Assembly: GCF_026213295.1 (NCBI RefSeq)
Contig: NC_079432.1
Coordinates: 12,174,050-12,238,049, forward strand
Length of the DNA stretch: 64,000 bases
Direction: 5' to 3'
Source: Gadus chalcogrammus
Lineage: Eukaryota > Chordata > Actinopteri > Gadiformes > Gadidae
The notes beneath the pieces are model-generated. The model made no database searches. It was not told where the DNA came from and saw only the letters and a program-made list of their open reading frames with translations. Each line of letters opens with the position of its first letter. The first letter of the stretch is position 1. Shown piece after piece: positions 1-50,600 of the stretch. Both the position numbers and the translations under genes were made by a program.

Positions 1-525
1 GAGGCTACAATTATGCTTCAGGAATTTATCTGTACAATGGAAAGAGAGGTACCTTGGATTCACCTGAATTTGATATTTCACATGACTTTACAAATTGCTT
101 GTTTAAGCTGTCTTATTTATCTTTAGCAGAGTCAGAAATTTAGGTCAACAGGTTTTGATGTCAACATGGGATTCAGGATATGGATATTTACATTGTGATT
201 TATCTTATATTTGATGATGTGTTACTGATAAATAATTGTTTAGCAAAGTACATGGAGCACAAATGTTTCAATTTTGTATTTTGTCCGCTTGCTTTTGGGG
301 TAGAGAATTATTTTGGACGTAAAAAAAAAAACTATGATACCGGGTTTGTCCCGACACGCCCGTGTGCTTCGGGATTAAGGGTTGGGATTCATTTTTATGT
401 TTCCATATGTCTCAGATTGGTATGAGGCACACAGACAGCTTGCTTTGGTTGGTGGAGGACTTTGATATTGGACGGAGTGAACCACACCCCACTCTGAAGT
501 CTGTGCCTAGTTTGGAGGTAACCAG

Positions 526-610
<85 letters not shown>

Positions 611-735
611 CAGCGTGCGTGCGTGCATGCATTCGTGCCACATGTAAGGGTGCATTTCAAACATTCCTAAATGTCTAGTCACATTTTCTTTCTTTAGCAT
701 TGTGTATCCATTTTCTTTACTTCTTCATTCTCCAG
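1..735 (+). other. Intron upstream of first visible syne2 exon, with GT repeat
   Basis: No supported exon. A pure GT repeat of about 79 bases lies at 531-609. The rest is AT-rich, intron-like. Confidence 0.7.
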
Positions 736-40689
<39,954 letters not shown>

Positions 40690-40894
40690 TGACCCCCCCC
40701 CCCCCTCCCCCCCATGGAAACATGAGATCTATAAAGACATGGACATTTGGTGGACGTTTTTCTTCACCGATTTTCCTCTTTGGGGAACCATGAGTTTAGA
40801 TCGGAGGACGAGCCGGGATGGGTTAGGGTCCTGCAGTGAGATCCTGACCCCTGACGCCCTTTGACACTATTACCGTTTGAGATGGTAGTAGTGG

Positions 40895-40991
<97 letters not shown>

Positions 40992-41500
40992 ACAATGCAA
41001 AGGCACTTGCAGGAACACTCAGTCCCAAATGCAGGAGTCTCCGCTGTATGTATTCTGCTAGAATCCCACTTTCTCAATGTTCAGGACTTACTTCCGAGGA
41101 AGAGCGTTCGGATCGTCAAGAACAAAGAGAGGTCATTTTCAAGGATTTTCATAGTTTGTTTCTACTATGTCTCACTTTAAGAATGTTAGAACGGGTTTTA
41201 TATATTTAATTAAAAAATGGTATGAATTTATTCTGCCGATAAACACTGTTTCTCTTACACAATGTGTGTGTTGCTTCAGGTCTTTAACAGCAAACACAAA
41301 AAGTGCATCTAGCACAATACATAGTGATATTTGACTTGGTCTGAGCAGGCTAGATGTTTGGATTCTTTCGAGTGAAATGTAATGTCTACATTGTTGGGTG
41401 TCATAGTTGTCAGTAAACCTCGCCTATCAATTGATTCCCGACATATATGTGTCCATTATTCCCTTAGTGTAACATTCAATAAATATATATTAACATTAAT
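40690..41500 (+). other. Probable syne2 3' untranslated region
   Basis: Directly follows the stop. Poly-C at about 40696-40713, a CA repeat at 40896-40990, then AT-rich sequence. An AATAAA signal at 41478-41483 is a plausible cleavage signal; the true end is not determinable without transcripts. Confidence 0.5.
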
Positions 41501-42599
41501 GTTCTCCAAACCCAATTTCAAATAGCATTTTCTATTGATCATGTGGCAGGCAAGTTCAGCTAGTTCATCAAGTTAACTAAAAGTAGGAAATGTTTTAATA
41601 TGAATGTGTAGTGTTTCATTATATTTGACGGTTCAGTTAGTGCGTAGTGTGTTTACGTTTCCATGGAGATAGACTTCACCCAATGTCACTTTCAGAGGCA
41701 AAAGTATGTGAGCTTTTAATATACCGAATACCAAATACTCTTAAAATAGGCTGCTTTTTGCTTTTTTTTGAAAGATATAATTGCTGTTTATAATCAATTA
41801 AAGCTGTTTCTAAAGCTTACCATTTCAAATCAAAATGGTACTTAGATTGAAGGACACAAAGTGTCTATGAATTCTGAATGACCGTCAGAGGCAGTGCTTA
41901 AAGGCCCACTATGCAACTTTTTTAGCCAAAATGACATTAATAATGCCGGTTGAGAGTTATTCTGATGGATCTGCAACCATTTCTGGGTCGTTTGTTGGGT
42001 GTGTCATTGCCCCTTGTCGCTTCTCCAAGGAAGAAGCGAATATGCAACATGCTCTGTTCGGACCGACACAATCCGGATGTGACGCAGCGGAAGTATCCAA
42101 TCGCGCCTCTAAAATGTAGTCAGATTGTAGTTTCGAAATTGCTTTACGGCACAGACACACACCCAAACATGGCACCGGCTAGATATAAACAGCCATCTGC
42201 GAGGCAATTGTTGCATTCATCATGGATCAATCGACTGATAAGGGACCCAAGAGGTGACTGTCGGTGGAACAAAAGAAGAATAAAAATAAGTTGGACCAGA
42301 AAAGAGACCAGACACGAGTGAAAGGGGAACTATGCAACTGTTTTGGCTTGATTTACCTTAATATAACAGGCTAAGAGTCATTGCGATGGTTCTATTACAC
42401 ATTTTTGTTCGATTGTTCGTTGTTGCGACCCGCCGCCCCATAGATATATATATTAGTTAATATATATATCTATGCGCCGCGCACTCTCGCGGGACTCTCA
42501 GGTCTCGCGAAGTAACAAATTGCTTTACGGCACAGACCCCCAAACACGGAACCGGCTCGATATAAACGATATATATATTAACTAGATGGCGGCGACTAG

Positions 42600-43689
42600 A
42601 ACGTCACCATAGGCCGCCATCTTACCACAGTAAAGCTTTCTGGTGGAATCTGTTGTAGCGGACTTAATCAGTGATCTGCACAAACGCTAATACTCTTATC
42701 TCGCTGAAATCTTGACGGATTTACAAACGGTTTGGTTTCTTACAAACGTTATTAACGTGGTTATAATTCTGGATGCTTGAACATGTTTAAATTGCAGCTT
42801 TTCTCTTTGAAAAACGACTTAATCGTGCAACTTAGTTGTGTATCACGGGTAGGCTACTAGCTACCCAGTAGCTAGTAGCGGTTAAACATTGTGATCACCT
42901 CAGAAAATCTATAGCTTCAAGAGTTTATATGTACGCATATTTAATGAGATATTGCCTAATTTGCATATTTTATTTTTTAGACAAAGTGTAATACAAAAAG
43001 TATTTCTGTTAGTATGAAGATTAATCTGGTAGAAATGTATTAAGATATCTATAGAGGAAAAAAAAGTCCCATTCCCTTGTGTGATACTAGTGTCACCTAT
43101 TGTGGTCAATTTTAGGACGTTCGCCCCGGATAGAGATTTTTTCACACATCCCACGTTGTTCACTGGGGTCCTATAACAGTTGAGATAATCTTCGCCAAAT
43201 GAAGTGCATACAAATCGTATCCAGGACCTCTAGGATTTATATGTAGGCTATGCATATTGAATGAGTGTTATGCGCCATAACACCAAAACTGTACAACACT
43301 TGCGTTAATGTCCTGGAGCTCTATATCTAAATAATATCATATAATACATAGATATCTATATCATATAATACATATTATCACGGCCAAAAGATGTGTGCGC
43401 CTCCAGACGATATTATGAATCACAAACGACTTTGTCGGGTTCTGCGACGTCTCTGGTTCTTCCACTTTCACATCAACCTGTAGCAGACAGAACCGCGCGC
43501 TGACTGCTGCCGCCTGCCCGCTGCCGGGCGATGGTGCCTCCCGGCATGTCGCAGTTCATGTACTTCAGCAAGTCAAAGCCAAAGTTCCTTTCCCCCCAAT
43601 AGGCTCTGTGCACTAGAACCCGGAAGTCAACTGACGGTGTCGGCATTCTAGTTTCCGGTCTACTTACTGACCCAGTCCATAGCGTGAAC
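42600..43689. other. Non-coding part of the TTAA element
   Basis: No open frame. 43590-43680 is partly repeated in inverted orientation at about 44655-44740 (shared TCGGCAT and CTAGTTTCCGGTCTACTT), as if one bidirectional promoter had been duplicated. Confidence 0.5.
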
Positions 43690-44054
43690 ATGTCTGACTT
43701 TTCTAGATGTCTCCAAGACCTACCGACAATAAATGTTAACGATGTTCACCGCATTGTTGGTGCTAGTTCCCTTGCACCTACAAGCAAGCGGGAAAAAGGA
43801 TTTAAGATCTATATTTCAAGTTATTTGCATAACTTTGAGGGTAGGTAACAGACAACCGGCTTTTTAGTGAACATTTGTTAGCGACAACATTTTTTTTCTG
43901 TATTTAAAACACTTAACTGTCCATTGTTGTACTAACTGTACCAACGTGTGTCCATTTTTTAGTGTCTAGCAAAGATAAGGGAACATCGGAGGTGATTATC
44001 GGAGCATTGTGCCACAGGTCCATGAAGAAATCAGAGAAGCCTCACAGCTTGAGT
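43690..44054 (+). pseudogene. N-terminal exons of a fish SWIM/YqaJ-type transposon protein
   Basis: Exon 43690-43840 (ATG; MSDFSRCLQDLPTINVNDVH) with donor GTAGGT, and exon 43963-44054 after TTTTAG with donor GTATGT. Phases match, giving 81 codons that end CHRSMKKSEKPHSLS. That GY/SYxHN...CxRSxxKxExPH block is the N-terminus of multicopy fish proteins carrying a SWIM zinc finger and a YqaJ-like nuclease domain. The downstream exons are absent, so it is a truncated copy. Confidence 0.65.
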
Positions 44055-44323
44055 GTATGTTAAAGCTAGCGATAAACCAACCGTTATAAACAAACCGTTA
44101 TACGCCTGTTTCTTTTATAACAGTGTCCGCGGGGGGATTTAGCTGAGGTCATATGTTTAATCAATACAAACATGTATAATTAAAAAAACAGCACAAATGT
44201 ACACACAAGCGCACTTTCCTCGTCAGCCACCACAACACGCAGAAAGCTCCAGCCGAGAGCGCCCACCACGGCCCCAACACAGTGCAAGCACGCGAGCCGC
44301 ACACAGACACAAACACACCAGCT

Positions 44324-44634
44324 TCACATTGCCTCAAACTCCACAAATGTCTCTTTTTGTATAGCACTGTAGTGCTCACGGTCAACACACACTGTACTAG
44401 TAGCACTGTACTCATGGTCTAAGACCATCGGAACGGGTAGCTCAAGCTCTTCGGGGTCGGAGCAAGGCTCGGGACTCGCCGGTCTCTCTCTTCGCTCCCA
44501 CACACCAGCCCGTGTTACCGGCTGGAAGCTGAGCACAACTGTACACAGCAGTGTTGGTTTGATCCGCCTTCACTCCGTTGAAGCTTGTGAAGTCTTCCAA
44601 CATTAAATTTCCGTTGTTTGGTTGGGTTTTCCAT
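44324..44634 (-). pseudogene. THAP-like first exon and degenerate downstream piece
   Basis: Minus-strand exon 44634-44519 starts at ATG and reads MENPTKQRKFNV, ending QHCCVQLCSASSR at donor GTAACA. That is the start of a THAP (C2CH) DNA-binding domain. The rest of the domain is missing. A second minus-strand frame, 44480-44324, encodes EELELPVPMVLDHEYSAT and ends at TGA. Probably the partner gene of the divergent pair, decayed. Confidence 0.55.
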
Positions 44635-45051
44635 CTTTTTACTATTTATAGTTGCCGTGGTAACTGATACGGGAAGTAGACCGGAAACTAGTATGCCGAC
44701 ACCTGGCGACACCGGAAGTTCGCTTCTAGAGTTGTGCACAGAGCCTATTCCTTCTCAACCATGGCTCAGATAACCCCCACCACAGTCTTGTTGTGGAAAT
44801 ACAAGAGACGTCAACGAACCGACAAGAAACACTTGCGTTACAGTGTGTGTATTCCCACACACACATGTGGCGCTCGCACGGTCGTGTCTCATTGGCGGGC
44901 CAACGTCTCTGGGCGGGCCAGGCAGAGTAAGGGGAGGAGCTTAGATGCTTTATGAAAACCTCATAAAGTGAGATTTTCATGTCATGGGACCTTTAACAAT
45001 GTACCAATTTAGCCTCAATGCCTTGATGGTCGATTGCTCTTAGTTGTGGTC

Positions 45052-45096
45052 ACCAGAGTTCCTGGTTCATGTCCCCTGAAACAGGAACTCTGGTGA
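45052..45096. repeat. Short perfect hairpin
   Basis: ACCAGAGTTCCTG and CAGGAACTCTGGT form a 13-bp perfect inverted repeat with a 17-base loop, at the outer edge of the left palindrome arm. Confidence 0.85.
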
Positions 45097-45352
45097 ATAT
45101 ATTCATATTTGAAATAAACAAAAACATACCCATCCAGGTGGAAGTTCTCAAGCAGTACTGTGCACCACCATTTTCTGAGGACAGGCATGTCTTTCTAAAG
45201 TAAGGGGATATTCCAAGAATCGACAATGATAAAATATGTATACAAGTATGAATTTTTCGATGTTGTAACCTTACATATGTCAAAAATCAAATTCTTATTT
45301 TAATCGTATCTTTTCAATAGTCAGCTCTTTTTTCATTTAATGTAATGCCTAC

Positions 45353-45408
45353 TTACAACAGTGAAGTCAAACGGTGCCTCCATGGCAAGGTACCAAGCAT
45401 ACTGTGAT
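45353..45408 (-). pseudogene. Exon-like segment, left-arm copy
   Basis: On the minus strand, TTCCATCACAG then YAWYLAMEAPFDFTV then GTAAGT: acceptor, 15 codons, donor, same as the right-arm copy at 55688-55732. A second one (VLRKWWCTVLFENFHLDG-type) lies at about 45130-45200. The downstream exons present in the right flank are missing here. Protein family not recognised. Confidence 0.4.
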
Positions 45409-46369
45409 GGAAAAATGTAATTGGTGACAACATTCACAAGCGTTGTTATAGTGCTGAGAGGGTGTGTTTTTGAGTAAGTTGTGATCACAGATGTCTTGCT
45501 TTCTTGTACTTTTGCCTCTGTAGTCTGTTTTGATGCTCGTCATTGTAGTCCTTTGAATAACCTGACCTTCTTTTCTCATATTACTATTCAGATGGAAAGC
45601 CGTTCCGCCTAATTCAACAACCGTAGAAACAGAGGAAAGGACACAACATTATCGAGACCAATCTCATGGGCCATGACGAACCGGTGAAACTGATAAGTCT
45701 GATGAATTTAACCACGGGTCGAACCAATGATGGAAGTCTTCAACAGCAGATGAAACAGGACATGAAACAGTACATTTGTTACGAATGAGATCAATCTTAT
45801 TTTAGATTTCTGTGGCCTACTGTAAAACCAAAGAGATCAGTCGGAGTCAATTGCGAATCCGATAAAGTTGGATGGACACCTAGGATAATCCCTCAAACCA
45901 CAAATCTATGAACAAGATATGCATTTAAGTAGAAACATTGATTTCCCTGTGATATCAAAGATGTTTTTCCACTTTGATTTTGCTACCGTTTCTGGGCGAT
46001 GTGATGTTTATAGTGAAAGACCAGTTCAAATAGGATTTCTGTCATTGTTTTATATATATGATCTAGATTGTCTGCGGTATTTCATTCACAGCGCTACACA
46101 TGTGACACTTGATATGAAATGGCTGGAGATAAAATATAGGCCTTCCTAGACCTTCAAAGGAATTTAAAGGGATACACAGAGGTATATGAAAATGTGCCTG
46201 TTTTACCCAGATTGAGACGATTTGTTTAATCCCAAATTCATCATTGTGCGTCAAGAAGGGGAATTCCCCGGGTTAGCATTTGCTTTCGACAGCCGCATCT
46301 ATTGATTTGCAGAGTTATAGTATCCTTGCTCTATCTTACTTGAAACAAACATCAGCAGGATTTGAACAG

Positions 46370-47450
46370 TGGTGCAGTGGAGAGCACTGTTGGATAGCAC
46401 TCTGGAGACCAGCATTCAATTCCTGTTCAATTCCTGTTTAATGTATGTTAATTAACTAAAGGGTAAGTCTAGTAAGTCTAATAAGTCTATAAAGTTTGTA
46501 ATGATATTTCTATAGAACTGATTGATATAGCCTCCGACCACAAAATGATCCTAACCTCCATGGGGATGTGGAGAGAGCAGTTGGCTGACACTCCTGACAC
46601 CAGGGTTCAAGTCCAAATAATGCTCTCTAATGTTTTTTTCTACATCATGTGAGTTGTAAAGTCAAGTCTAACCGCCATCAACAAAATCGTCAAATCATCA
46701 AAACTCAGACGCAGGTTTGAGTCCCAGCTCACAGGGATTAAGAATTTGCTCATCCTTTCTTGCTGAACCTAGATTCTGTTCACCGCTTAGACCCAGGGTT
46801 TAAGTCCCCTGATGGAGTAAGTACCTTGGATACTTTTTATTTCTAGACTGTGTGAATTGTAAAGTCAAGTATAACCTCCAAAACAGCCTGATCTGTGTCT
46901 TGGTGGTGTGGCGGTAAGGGCTTCGGGTTAACCCTCTGCAGGTGCATGTTCGAGTCCCTGCACACACGCACGGCTAATACGAAGCTTTCCTTCAATGAGC
47001 AGCTTTCAGACACTATGGTTCAGGTTCCCTGCTCAGATCCAGGGTTGAAGAGGTACCTTAATGGATTCATCTTAATTCTCTATCATGTGAATGGTAAAGT
47101 CAAGTATTACCTCCAAACATGCTCTAGTTAGGGTCTTGGTGGTGCAGCGGTCAGGGCTGTTGGTTAACGCTCTGTAGACTCAGGTTCGAGTCCCCGCACG
47201 CACGGCTAATAAGAATGATGAGCTTTCAGACACTATGTAGGTTCAGGTGCCCTGCTCAGAAGAGGTACCAGGGTTCAAGAGGTACCAGGGTTCAAGAGGC
47301 ACCGTAATGGATATATCTTATTTCTCTATCATGTGAATGGTAAAGTCAAGTATAACCTCCAAACATGGTCTGGTTAGCGTCTTGGTGGTGAAGCAGTCAG
47401 GGCTGTTGGTTAACGCTCTGTAGACTAAGGTTCCAGTCCCCGCTCACACG
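46370..47450 (+). repeat. Tandem tRNA-like units in left arm
   Basis: Units of roughly 240 bp contain a tRNA-like head GTCTTGGTGGTGCAGCGGTC...CTGTTGGTTAACGCTCTGTAG...GGTTCGAGTCCCCGC and a linker ending in GGTAAAGTCAAGTATAACC. In the unit at 47130-47195 the A-box-like TGGTGCAGCGG (47140-47150) and a perfect B-box GGTTCGAGTCC (47183-47193) are present. Three such units (about 46893, 47130, 47376) plus more diverged B-box-like sites at 46420, 46590, 46715 and 46795. The T-stem is not paired, so these are not functional tRNA genes. Confidence 0.75.
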
Positions 47451-47537
47451 GCCACCAAGAAGGGAGTACCCCCAAACGGTCCCCAATGTGGCAGAACCCC
47501 CGCATCCCCCCCTTCAGAGGGGCTGGGGGGGGGTGTT

Positions 47538-47656
47538 AGGACTAAAAGGGTCTTGCTACATTTTTGTACATTGAACACTGTCCCAATAGTGCCCCCCCCC
47601 CCCCTATTGGGACAGTGTTCAATGTACAAAAATGTAGCAAGACCCTTCTAGTCCTT
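47538..47656. repeat. Near-perfect 52-bp hairpin around poly-C
   Basis: 47538-47589 and 47605-47656 are reverse complements at 51 of 52 bases, separated by TG and a run of 13 C. It marks the junction between the left arm and the minisatellite. Confidence 0.93.
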
Positions 47657-50600
47657 GGTCTTCATGAAAAAAAACATATTTGAAAAAAATAAATATTAAA
47701 TACATTTTTATCAAATGAAATGTAAAGGGCAACACTGTCGAAATGTATCGAATAAAACATAAGGGGTAACACTGTTGTTTTTTATTGGTCGTCATCGTCA
47801 TGAAAAAAAACATAAGGGGTAACACTGTTGTTTTTTGTATTGGTCGTCATGAAAAAAAACACAAGGGGCAACACTGTTGTCTTTGTCAAATAAAATATAG
47901 GGGGTAACTCTGTCGTTTTTTATCTGTCATCATGAAAGAACCATAAGGGGGAACACTGTTGTTTTTTATTGGTCGTCATGAAAAAAGACATATTTAAAAA
48001 AAAATGTCCGTCAAAAAAAACATAAGGGGTAACACTGTCGTTTTTTTATCTGTCGCCATGAAAAAAACATAAGGGGTAACACTGTTGTTTTTTATTGGTC
48101 GTCATAAAAAAAAACATCTTTGAAAAAAATAAGAATTGTCAGTCAAATAGAACATTAGAGGTAACACTGTTGTTTTTTATTGGTCGTCATGAAAAAAAAC
48201 ATAAGGGTAACACTGTTGTTTTTTATTGGTCGTCATGAAAAAACATAAGGGGTGACACTGTGTTTTTGTATTGGTCGTCATGAAAAAAACATAAGGGGTA
48301 ACACTGTTGTTTTTTAGTGTCGTCATGAAAAAAAACATAAGGGGTAACCACTGTCGAAATGTATCGAATAAAACTTAGGGGGTGACCTGTTGTTTTTTAT
48401 TGGTCGCCATGAAAAAAAACATAAGGGGTTACACTGTAGTTTTTATGAAATGAAACATGAGGGGTGACACTGTTGTTTTTTATTGGTCGTCATGAAAAAA
48501 AACATAAGGGATGACACTGTTGTCTTTTATTGGTCGTCATGAAAAAAAACATAAGGGGTAACACTGTTGTTTTTTATTGGTCGTCATGAAAAAAAGTAAT
48601 AAGGGAAATAATAGAAACACACACATTCATTTTAATGTCATGTATATCCTCTTTATTGATGATTGATCATTGTGTATTGTCATCGCCTCAGTGGTGCAGT
48701 GGAGTGTACTCTGCCTAACCCACTGGGGGGGGGGGGCACTATTGGGACAGTGTTCAATGTACAAAAATGTAGCAAGACCCTTTTAGTCCTTGGTCGTCAT
48801 GAAAAAAAACATATTTTAAAAAAATAAATATTTGTCTTTGTCAAATAAAATATAAGGGGTAACACTGTCGTTTTATCAAATGAAATGTAAAGGGAAACAC
48901 TGTCGAAATGTATCGAATAAAACATAAGGGGTGACACTGTTGTTTTTTGTATTGGTCAACATGAAAAAAAACATAAGGGGCAACACTGTTGTCTTTGTCA
49001 AATAAAATATAGGGGGTAACTCTGTCGTTTTTTATCTGTCATCATGAAAGAACCATAAGGGGGAACACTGTTGTTTTTTATTGGTCGTCATGAAAAAATA
49101 CATATTTGAAAGAAAAAAAAAAAAAATGTGTCAAAAAAAACATAAGGGGTAACACTGTCGTTTTTATCTGTCGCCATGAAAAAAACATAAGGGGTAAACT
49201 GTTGTTTTTTATTGGTCGTCATAAAAAACAACATCTTGAAAAATAAGAATTGTCAGTCAAATAGAACATTCAGAGTAACACGTGTTTTTTATTGGTCCGT
49301 CATAGAAAAAAAACATAAGGGGTAACACTGTTGTTTTATTGGTCGTCATGAAAAAAAAATAAGGGGCTAACACTGTCGAAATGTATAGAATAAAACTTAG
49401 GGGGTGACACTGTTGTTTTTTATTGGTCCGTCATGAAAAAAAAACAAGGTTACACTGTCGGTTTTATGAAATGAAACATGAGGGGTACACATGTTGTTTT
49501 TTATTGGTCGTCAATGAAAACAACATAAGGGTAATCACAGTTGTTTTTTATTGGTCGTCATGAAAAAACATAAGGGTGGACATTGGTTTTGTACTTGGTC
49601 GTCATGAAAAAAAAACATAAGGGGAAACACTGTTTTTTTTATTGGTCGTCATTAAAAAAAACATAAGGGGTACCACTGTCCGAAATGTATCGAATAAAAC
49701 TTAGGGGGTGACACTGTTGTTGTTATTGGTCACCATGAAAAAAACATAAGGGTTACACTGTCAGTTTCTATGAAATGAAACATGAGGGGTGGACACTGTT
49801 GTTTTTTATTGGTCGTCATGAAAAGAAACATAAGGGGTGACACTGTTGTCTTTTTATTGGTCGGCATGAAAAAACATAAGGTGGTGACACTGTGTTTTTG
49901 TAATGGTCGTCATGGAAATAAAACATACGGGGTAACAATGTTGTTTTTTATTGGTCGTCATGAAAAAAAACATAAGGGGTAACACTGTCGAAATGTACGA
50001 ATAAAAACTTAGGGTGACACTGTTGTTTTTATTGGTCGCCATGAAAGTTGAAAACAACCAAAGGGGTTACACTGTAGTTTTTATGAAAATGAAACATGAG
50101 GGGTGACACTGTTGTTTTTTATTGGTCGTCATGAAAAAAAACATAGGGGGTGACACTGTTGAAATGTATCGAATAAAACTTAGGGGGTGACACTGTTGTT
50201 TTTTATTGGTCGCCATGAAAAAAAACATAAGGGGTTACACTGTAGTTTTTATGAAATGAAACATGAGGGGTGACACAGTTGTTTTTTATTGGTCGTCATG
50301 AAAAAAACATAAGGGGTGACATTTTGTTTTTGTATTGGTCGTCATGAAAAAAAACATAAGGGGAAACACTGTTGTTTTTTATTGGTCGTCATGAAAAAAA
50401 ACATAAGGGGTAACACTGTCGAAATGTATCGAATAAAACTTAGGGGGTGACACTGTTGTTGTTTATTGGTCACCATGAAAAAAAACATAAGGGGTTACAC
50501 TGTCGTTTTTATGAAATGAAACATGAGGGGTGACACTGTTGTTTTTTATTGGTCGTCATGAAAAGAAACATAAGGGGTGACACTGTTGTCTTTTATTGGT

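Larger units (their letters stand above)
41898..44996. mobile_element. TTAA-flanked DNA transposon derivative with two divergent gene remnants
   Basis: TTAA at 41898-41901 and 44993-44996 bound the block. The ends read AGGCCCACTATGC and, as reverse complement, AGGTCCCATGACATG; both are ends of very common teleost repeats. Inside, 41898-42310 and 42314-42600 are diverged tandem copies of one segment (shared TTGCTTTACGGCACAGAC). Then come a plus-strand two-exon gene start and a minus-strand THAP-like start. A TTAA duplication suggests Kolobok-type; a nuclease-gene partner would fit ISL2EU-type. The class is unresolved, and the block may be two nested elements. Confidence 0.6.
45098..47501. repeat. 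Left arm of an 11-kb palindrome
   Basis: About 2.4 kb that matches the reverse complement of 53828-55994 at high identity by eye, from the AAAACATACCCATCCAGGTGG edge to the GGGGGTACTCCCTTCTTGG edge. The left arm has one more tRNA-like unit than the right, which accounts for the length difference of about 240 bases. Confidence 0.9.

Noticed and set aside
395..700. Long frames of His-Thr or Cys-Val through GT/CA repeats (also near 4100, 14000, 24600, 31800, 35100, 40800)
   Set aside because: Dinucleotide repeats stay open in all frames; no start context, splice support or conservation.
47130..47200. Functional tRNA gene
   Set aside because: A- and B-box-like motifs are present but the T-stem and acceptor stem do not pair; tandem repetition points to a repeat.
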